A stretch of 64,000 nucleotides of DNA from Prunus persica. Lineage: Eukaryota; Streptophyta; Magnoliopsida; Rosales; Rosaceae. Numbering within the stretch: position 1 is the first letter of the stretch; each line of letters begins with the position of its first letter. Shown here piece by piece: positions 57,401-64,000 of the stretch. Under the pieces are notes generated by a model, which made no database searches, was not told the origin of the DNA, and was given only the letters and a program-made list of their open reading frames with translations. Both the position numbers and the translations under genes were made by a program. Location: positions 13,426,482 through 13,490,481 of the forward strand of contig NC_034010.1 of assembly GCF_000346465.2 (NCBI RefSeq), given 5' to 3'.

Positions 57401-57887
57401 CCTTGAAGTTATTGGATATACAGATGTTGACTGGGCTAATTCCATTACAAATATATGCTTTACATCAGGTTAGTTTACATTTGTTGGAGGTAACCTTGTT
57501 ACTTGGTGAAGTAAAAAACAGAATGTGGTTTCCACGTCTAGTGCATAAGCAGAATATAGAGGAATGGCTTAAGGAGTTTTTGAATTATTGTGGATCAAAA
57601 GACTCTCGACCGAATTGGGCTTCAAACTAGAAAAGCCAATGAAGTTACATTGTGACAACAAGTTAGCTATCGATATTGCTCATAATCCAATTCACCATGA
57701 TCGAACCAAACATGTTGAGGTGGATAGACATTTCATGAAAGAAAAAATTGAGAATAAGATCATCCGTCTACCATTCGTAAAATCAAAAGATCAACTTGCA
57801 GATGTCTTAACAAAAGTTGTTTGTGGAAGAGTGTTTTATGACTTACTTACCAAGTTAGGTATTAGTAATGTATATGCACCAACTTGA
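54428..57887 (+). pseudogene. copia-2 polyprotein, broken
   Basis: Gag and the protease Asp motif are missing. Recognisable parts are pre-integrase (VWLWHRLLGHASFGYL, about 54640), integrase (VVERKNRHLLEVVRAF at 55118 onward), reverse transcriptase (GCRWVYIVKLKADESIEKYK at about 56255; IMYVDDMVVTGND at about 57005) and RNase H (HCDNKLAIDIAHNPIHHDRT, about 57640-57887). Many stops and frameshifts lie between them. The reverse transcriptase region contains a 295-bp tandem duplication (56191-56780). Between integrase and reverse transcriptase, 55600-55780 carries several copies of a caaagcgaccggtagc-like word. Confidence 0.88.
56191..56780 (+). repeat. 295-bp tandem duplication in copia-2 reverse transcriptase
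   Basis: 56191-56485 and 56486-56780 are near copies: both contain gaagaatgtcacatggggct and actggccactacatcagttt. They differ at several positions. The junction has short catgaa microhomology. Confidence 0.9.
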
Positions 57888-58127
57888 GGAGGAGTGTTGA
57901 AGTGAGCCTTCCTAATTAGTCAAGGAGATTTATTTCCTTGATTTATTAAGGGATTTACTTTATTATTTTATATAGTTGACATATCATTGTATAATTAGGA
58001 GATATTCTCCTAATTAATTACTATATCTATTTCCTTGTAAAGCTCTCATGTAAACTGATATATATAACTCCTTATGGAGAAGAATACAATTAACCTAAAG
58101 TATTCAAACCATATTCATATTTTAGCA

Positions 58128-59408
58128 ACATATACATTTCCTTTCCCCAAACCAGAGGTTTTTTTGTTTGTTGTGAAAATTAAAAATTCCACACAATTTA
58201 TGTATACTTGAGTCATTATTTATATGCAAGCACAAAGAATTTAAGGTTTGATATGCCAAATATTCGATTAATGTATCAATACCAACCACTTACATCAACT
58301 TGTGTGTCAAGAATTTAAGGTTTGATATATGCAAAACTCATAATTTCTTCATATATGCAAAAGGCATCTACATGACTCGAAATTAGAAGTTGAGCTAACC
58401 GCACACAATTCCACCATTAATACATACAAGTAAATTAAATATCCACAATTCCAAGATGAACCTAAGAAGCCCTATGATGAACAAAAGTTATATCTCGCAA
58501 GTGCACAAATCGATATGATAGTATAGCAAGCAAATACGAGAGTCGTTCCCATAAAGATTTGTACAGTTTATTAATTAATTCCAAATATGAATACTTTAAG
58601 AAAAATAAAAAATAAAATAAAATATTAAAATATTAAAATAGCTTAAAATAAGATTACTCGATTTTAATCTAAGTGTAGAAAATTAAGAAAATAAAATAAC
58701 AAAAGTTGGAAATTAGTTTTGAAAATCAATGGATGAAAACTAGGACTCCGACTTTACCATAACAATCTTATTTTATGCATCGAGTTAATTTTGAGAATAA
58801 GGTGCCAATTCGATTCCAAGGATTCGTTCTCTCTTTATTTTGATGATTCATTCAGCTGCAATGTCACCAAGTATTCTCAATTAAACCTACTAATGAACCA
58901 CATAGCCAAATTTACGAGAACCCAATAAGTGTAATTAAGAAAAACAATCAAGAGCATCTTAACTTGAACCCCGGTTTAAATAACAACTCATTCATTCATA
59001 GTGCATATAAGATTAAGGAAGAACCCCTCACCCAGTCTTATCTTAGACAATGCAAAATACATATAATGGTCAATTACAAGTATCAAGATCACAATTATAA
59101 TAATGAATGAAACGAGGAATATAAATTGATTAAAAATAAAATATTAACTCAATAACATAGAACCATCATGTTAGGTTACATCGGATCCCTAGCAAAGAAT
59201 TTAGTTACCCATAGCCATCTTCGAAACAAACAATATACTTATGAACATATAAAATATAAAGTTTGAATTAAGATAGAAAAACCCTTAAATGAATCCACTG
59301 TAGTTGAACTCCTCATCCAGCAAATCTGGAAGGCTATGAATTGCTAAGAATATGAGTATGTGAGTTGGATGTTTTGAGATATTTAACAATATGCTAGGGT
59401 TCACCCAA
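58128..59408. other. AT-rich repeat-like DNA, possible LTR-retroelement remnant
   Basis: From about 58488 the phrase gttatatctcgcaagtgcac and then gagagtcgttcccataaaga recall a sequence common to plant LTR-retroelement flanks. Sequence of the same character continues after the solo Cassandra LTR to about 60180. No coding domain is present, so this is only a suggestion. Confidence 0.35.
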
Positions 59409-59679
59409 TGTCACACCCCGGGATCGGCTCCGCCGTAGCACGATATTGTCCGCTTTGGGCCCCCCTCTCTGCCCGCACGGTTTTGTTTCTGGGAGCTCAC
59501 AAGCAACTTCCCAGTGGGTCACCCATCCTGGGATTGCTCTAGCCTCCAACTCGCTTAACTTCGGAGTTCCTACGACTCCGAAGCCAGTGAGCTCCCAAAA
59601 GGCCTCGTGCTAGATGGATGCGGGTGTGCACATATAAGGCACATCACCCCCTCTCCGTTGGTTGATGTGGGATCTTACA
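59409..59679 (-). mobile_element. Solo LTR of Cassandra
   Basis: On the minus strand it starts TGTAAGATCCCACATC and ends GGGGTGTGACA, about 271 bp. It has a perfect target duplication CCCAA at 59404-59408 and 59680-59684. The 5S-like part (about 59492-59610) keeps GGATGGGTGACCCACTGGGA and GAAGTTAAGCGAGTTGGAGG. No second LTR or internal region is present. Confidence 0.92.
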
Positions 59680-60465
59680 CCCAAAATATGTCCAGAATAT
59701 GTATTTATTGGCTCTAGGACTTTCCCCAGTCATATAAGGAATAGGAAACTTAAAACTCCCAAACCCTTGGAAAAATAGCCAAAAAGGCCAAAAATTCCAA
59801 GCTAGATTCGAATCGTGCACTCGAGCGCCAGAATAACTATATATTAAAACACCCAAAAAAAACTCTTCGTCCCTGGTACTACCCCTCTCCTTCCCCCCAC
59901 AACCTTCCTACGTCTCTTACCCAGCCGACCAAAATAAGCCTCCGCCACAACAAAAATTTTAAAATTAAAAATGAATATTTGTGAACAGTGTGGATGTCAT
60001 TTGAAAATGAGTAGTTGCGTGCTCCTCCGGAAGCACACACTATAATAAGAGGTAAAAATTGATTGGTAGCATACTCGGCCAAACGTGTGATTTTTCGCCC
60101 ACTACAGATCCCATACTACCCCCAATAAACTGAAAATCCATAACTCCAATGGCTATAAACCCCAAATCCTCAATAACTTTGCATTTTTCATGACGTTAAG
60201 CCCAAAAGTATGTAACTTTGCATTTTTCAAAGGATTAATTACATTTTTTGTCATTGCGCTTTGGCTCGAAATCAAATTTTGTCACCATGTTTTCAGTTTT
60301 CTTGATTTTGTCACCCTACGTGCCTTCAAATTGACAGAAATAAAGGATTGGACAAGATTTGTTAATGACTGCAAGTGGGGTAACGAAATCAGAAAAATTA
60401 AAAGCACGGTGACTAAATTTGATTTCTAGTTGAATTTCACTAAAATGTATAGGGACGTGGAATAA
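59680..60465. other. Non-coding DNA, possible MITE at 60200-60465
   Basis: After the Cassandra LTR the interrupted sequence continues. From about 60228 ggattaattacattttttgt and, near the end, cactaaaatgtataggga suggest a small element, but the ends are not convincing. The 79-codon plus-strand frame at 60190 lies inside it and is not supported. Confidence 0.3.
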
Positions 60466-60765
60466 TTTTCGAGGAAGCTATAGAGGGTGCCCATGGTAGA
60501 AGAAAATATGAGAGCAAATTTGGGCTTGGGGTTTTTTAGGATGTTCGAGAAGTTATTGCTGGCCATGTCAAAGGCCCTTTTGACTGAGAGTGGACATGAT
60601 CAAGATGGGGAGGAAGGCCATTGGTAGTGTGATAGTGACGTGGCATTTCAGGCAAGTCATCATGTGCACACATGCACAAATTCAATGCAATGAGAGAGTA
60701 TTTTTAAGAGAGTTTTGGCTTGATGGAGCTTGAGATATAGAGGTGTAGAAAAAAGAAAGATATGT
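60466..60765 (-). pseudogene. UGT94-like N-terminal-half remnant
   Basis: It matches the UGT genes from the region encoding PWAPS (gggtgcccatggtagaagaa) through LPPHLMSTL to STPVNL (near 60740), with many indels and one in-frame tga. It is nearest to copy D in phrases such as gagaagttattgctggcc. Both the 3' part and the start codon are lost. It marks the right-most trace of the cluster. Confidence 0.8.
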
Positions 60766-61163
60766 GAGATGTACAGGAGACCGTGTGCTTGCATAGGTAG
60801 TTTTTGTATAGTGGATAGAGATGTATTACGGAGTCTTGCCGTGAGTGCATGCATAGGTAAGTTCCATTCTTAAAAAAGTAAACTCAAAAATTAATAATTT
60901 TTAAAATATAAAAAAAAAAAAAAAAGAGTTTTCATGTAACAATTTTAATATTTAAAAACTTATTTAGTATTGAACTTTAAACTATTTTTAAGATCTAAAA
61001 ATAATTGAAATTAAAATCAGAAAATTAGGGCCTGTTTTGGATTTGAATCTAATTTTATAAACTCAAAAATAAATTTTAAGTTCAAAACTAAAAAAACCCG
61101 TTTTGTATGCCTTTTTAATAATCCGAACCTCGAAAAAACTTTTAAACACCAACAAATTAAAAG

Positions 61164-61498
61164 GAGAGATTCACTATTATACCCAATATAGATCCCAAAA
61201 TATAAAAAACTCTTATATGAAATGGATTTTAGAAATACAAAACTCATTTACAACATAACAAAAAGGCTTTTAAATTACAAAACTGCCACTGATTTCTTAA
61301 AACAAACTCAACCCCAAAACCTCATAAAAAAACTCAAAACACTCAATAGGGCATCAAAGTAATTTAATCATCAAAATTAAATTCAATAGCGTCAGCTGTC
61401 ATTTTTTGGATTTTTTTTGGGTTTGTTTATAAAAATTAAATGGTGTAGGGTTTATTTATATTATTATTGCTAAGAATGGGTATATGACTAAATATCTT
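61164..61498. mobile_element. Third copy of the 365-bp MITE family
   Basis: It starts GAGAGATTCACTATTATACC and ends ACTAAATATCTT, with the shared body cactcaatagggcatcaaag. The flanks are AT-rich, so a target duplication cannot be judged. Confidence 0.7.
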
Positions 61499-62600
61499 AT
61501 TTAAAAAATAGAGAAAGGCGGTTTTTTTGGAATTTTATTTTTTTCTACTCATCTCATCGCTCGAGCTACGATTGCTCTTAGCTCCTTCTGGTCAAGCTCA
61601 AGCTTCAAGCCCCCATGGCAGAAGTTTGAAGCTTTCTTGCTCCCTTTCTCTCCATCTCTCTCATAAGTAACTTTAAGGGCTAGGCATCTGAAGATTGCCC
61701 TCGCTGTCTCCTCTCGTCTTTGCGATTCTGTCAGTCAAAGTCTCAACATCACACCATTGGCTCGCCGTGAGCTGGAGTTGCACATCTCTTATGTCTACAA
61801 TCGGGTAATTTTGAGTTCCCTTTTTGTCCTAGTTACTGAAGATTAGGGATTAATTTTCATTTGGGTTATGTTTGATTTATTATATATAGCTTATTTATAT
61901 CTAATTCGATTTGATTTATATGAATTCTTTTGTGTAACCTAAACTGTAATTTTTTGCAAAAGCATGAACAGATAAAGGGTTTTGGAATGGTACCTCTGTA
62001 ATTTCTTGATACGTTGCCTTTGTGATGAATATGAAGCCCTAGTGAATCAACAGATAGCAAGACATTAGAACTCTGGCATGTGAAAATGGGTTTTGGAAAA
62101 AAAAAAAAAAAAAAAAGAATGCCCATAAATATTGTGGTAGATAACATGATACCTCTTATTTATCTCTTTTAAGGTTGATTTGATTTCCTTTTTTGTTGCC
62201 TTTTTTATAGTTTGTCATGAGTTTCTTGTTCTTCAAGTAAAACCTTCTTTTCGAACTATCAGTCAAACTAATGCCAGATACATTTTAACGGCTATAAACT
62301 TGCCTGCATTATTTAGATGCTCATTCTCCAACTTGGACCATTGGAACAAATTGTTCATTAGATTAGAGCTATTGAACTTGAAATGAAAAGGGTATATCTA
62401 ACTTGAGTTTCATGTCAGCTTCGATATGGCTGCACGTGTGGAATGATAGAATCATTGGGATTTGGGGATTTGAGTAAAAGTTCCACATCCCTCTTATGAT
62501 GACTTCAAGGGCTGCTAAAATAAAAACACCCCAGCTTCACGAAATACATGGAGAACTCAATGAGGGTTAGATAAAGTTCAGCGGTTAGATAAAGTTCAGC
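61499..62600. other. Unassigned DNA, no gene supported
   Basis: About 1.1 kb. 61540-61810 is less AT-rich and could contain an untranslated or exon-like stretch, but no frame shows a domain. A poly(A) run lies at 62097-62116. The frames at 61866-62147 and 62180-62386 are unremarkable. Confidence 0.35.
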
Positions 62601-62614
62601 TTCTCTATTTGATT

Positions 62615-62818
62615 TCATGGGTTTTCCCATGGGTTAGAGAAGGAGATGGCAGAGAGGGTAAGAGACAAAGAGGGTTTGGGACCTTCACCCTTGTCAGATC
62701 TCTCTCTCTCTCTCTCTCCCACCTCCAGCAGCTCCATACCACAACTATAGTCCAAATCCAAATACTGATTCGTTTTTAGGAATAACTCACCCAAGGTCAA
62801 ATCCGAAATCTCCGCCAA
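62615..62818 (-). CDS. Unassigned small open frame, 67 aa
   Basis: The minus-strand ATG at 62818 opens MAEISDLTLGELFLKTNQYL, an acidic, possibly helical start. The frame then passes through a (GA)n microsatellite (coding RERERS) and ends without features. The surrounding pyrimidine-rich DNA upstream could be a leader. I do not recognise it, and chance is a fair alternative. Confidence 0.25.
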   Translation of the reverse strand: MAEISDLTLGELFLKTNQYLDLDYSCGMELLEVGERERERSDKGEGPKPSLSLTLSAISFSNPWENP

Positions 62819-63678
62819 GGTCCGTCAAGGAAGAATCTGGGATCTAAGATTTGGCAGTACAGACGGGATTTTCCGATATGAGTGGAGTCGATTTCGATAT
62901 GCGTATATGGCGGGTTTTTTTGGGAATAATCTGGGTTGTGGTCGTTGTCAAGGATGAAGAGGACTGAAGGAGAAGGAGGTGGTTGGAGTGGTTCTTTAGG
63001 CGGCGACAGGTTTTTTATTTATAGGGATTCTTAGATCTAGGTCTAAAACGATTAATTAAAACCATTAGTTAATCTGGGTTTAGTCTACGCGTTTTTTGTT
63101 TTAGATATAGATCATTTGACTTTTATTACTTTTTTGTTGTTTCGATTTTACCCATTGGTGTAAATAAGAAAAACACATTGAAAATCTAAATTTAATGCAT
63201 TATTTCCTCATAATTAAATTTCATATTTTGAATTTGGATTTCTTTCCTTGATAATATTTACCTAATATATAGATAAAATACAATGTAATTAATGAAAGTA
63301 AAAACTCACATATTATACAAATTATTTAGGCAAGCACCCACATGAAATTATGTACCTAACATACAAGTAAATAGTGTTATTATTAGCAATGGAAAAAACT
63401 TAATGATAAATCGTGTTACCTATAAGTTAGAAACATAAATTAAAAGACTACCTATAAGTTAGGAACATAAATTAGAAGACTACCTATAAGTTAAATACAA
63501 AAATAGGCAAATAAAAATTGTATGTTAACTAAAAAATAAAAAGGTACATAAAATACTATTATACAATGTCAAAAATATGAAAAACGCATATATACCTATG
63601 CAATAGGTAATGGAACAATATACCTACACCATAGGATAATATATTTATAAGAGTATGTAATATACCTCTACCATAGAA
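62819..63678. other. Non-coding DNA with short tandem repeats
   Basis: At 63414-63510 a unit of about 32 bp containing gactacctataagttaggaac and acataaattag is present about three times. Further right, words like atacctacaccatagg recur to the window end. No gene is seen. Confidence 0.5.
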
Positions 63679-63950
63679 TGACAGAAATAAAAATTGTTAC
63701 CTATAACTCATGTGCTAAACGATGTGCTACTGTATTTGCTTCCCTAAAAACATGTAAAATAGAGGTTGAGTAAATTGAGCCAAAATAGACCCGTAGTCAT
63801 CCACCAAGCACCCCAAAACAAAGCTCTGTGGGAGTGGACTATGGATCACCCAAAAAAGTGCATGGGCATCACCTTCCACAATCAAATGCTCTGGACGCCA
63901 AGCAGTCAATTTCCATGATGGGAGCATTCATGTACGTACAACATGCCAAT
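63679..63950 (-). pseudogene. RNase-H-like (RVT_3) remnant with frameshift
   Basis: The minus strand encodes HLIVEGDAHALFWVIHSPLP and VLGCLVDDYGSILAQF, matching the middle of the plant RNase-H-like domain. After a one-base shift near 63745 it continues REANTVAHRLAHEL and a stop. Such domains occur in LINE-derived proteins. The upstream part appears to be lost or degraded. Confidence 0.55.
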
Positions 63951-64000
63951 TACAACATACCTACACCATATACGTACAACATACTTAACATACCTACATC

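Larger units (their letters stand above)
53694..58127 (+). mobile_element. Ty1-copia retrotransposon (copia-2), old copy
   Basis: Two 233-bp LTRs, 53694-53926 and 57895-58127, both start TGTTG and differ at about 22 positions (roughly 9%) by eye. The primer-binding site TGGTATCAGAGC is at 53927, and a purine tract gaggaggag precedes the 3' LTR. The flanks ACATG and ACATA match at four of five positions. The internal order is that of copia elements. The high LTR divergence marks it as older than copia-1. Confidence 0.92.

Overview
This window is a repeat-rich, AT-rich stretch of a plant nuclear genome. The evidence is intronless UDP-glycosyltransferases with the plant PSPG box, Ty1-copia and Ty3-gypsy elements, a CACTA element with plant TNP2/DUF4218/DUF4216 domains, and Cassandra TRIM elements whose LTRs carry 5S-rRNA-like sequence. 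The repeat types are compatible with a eudicot such as a Rosaceae fruit tree (apple/pear group), but this is an impression from family resemblance and not a proven assignment.

The host genes are a tandem cluster of UGT94-like glycosyltransferases, all on the minus strand. Four copies are intact: 8145-9515, 41419-42789, 47125-48495 and 50679-52058. At least six broken remnants in the same orientation lie at 2240-6453 (split), 13416-13530, 13846-13933, 45802-45919, about 52735-52800 and 60466-60765. The first two intact genes sit in directly repeated blocks (about 7316-13648 and 40912-46040), and several small transposons are present in one block and absent from the other. UGT94-type enzymes usually add a sugar onto a sugar already attached to a small molecule. 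The four enzymes probably share this chemistry; their acceptor cannot be read from sequence.

Between and around these genes lies nested transposon sequence. 1-2239: 5' end of a minus-strand gypsy element. 2372-6221: hAT-like element inside a UGT pseudogene, itself containing a 3.2-kb solo LTR. 14590-19627: copia element containing a complete Cassandra TRIM. 21012 to about 29300: CACTA element whose transposase is cut by a 2.55-kb solo LTR. About 29480-34056: truncated gypsy element. 34735-37436: CACTA-type segment with an Ulp1-like protease gene. 37437-39995: third solo LTR of the same large family. 53694-58127: older copia element. 59409-59679: solo Cassandra LTR. 60200-64000: UGT remnant, MITE, and mostly unassigned DNA with an RNase-H-like remnant at the right edge.

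I saw no rRNA gene, functional tRNA gene or CRISPR array. The most informative observations concern the history of the locus: empty sites between duplicated blocks, target-site duplications that prove nesting order, a nested Cassandra whose LTRs differ more than those of its host, and one LTR family that carries a different tandem array in each copy.
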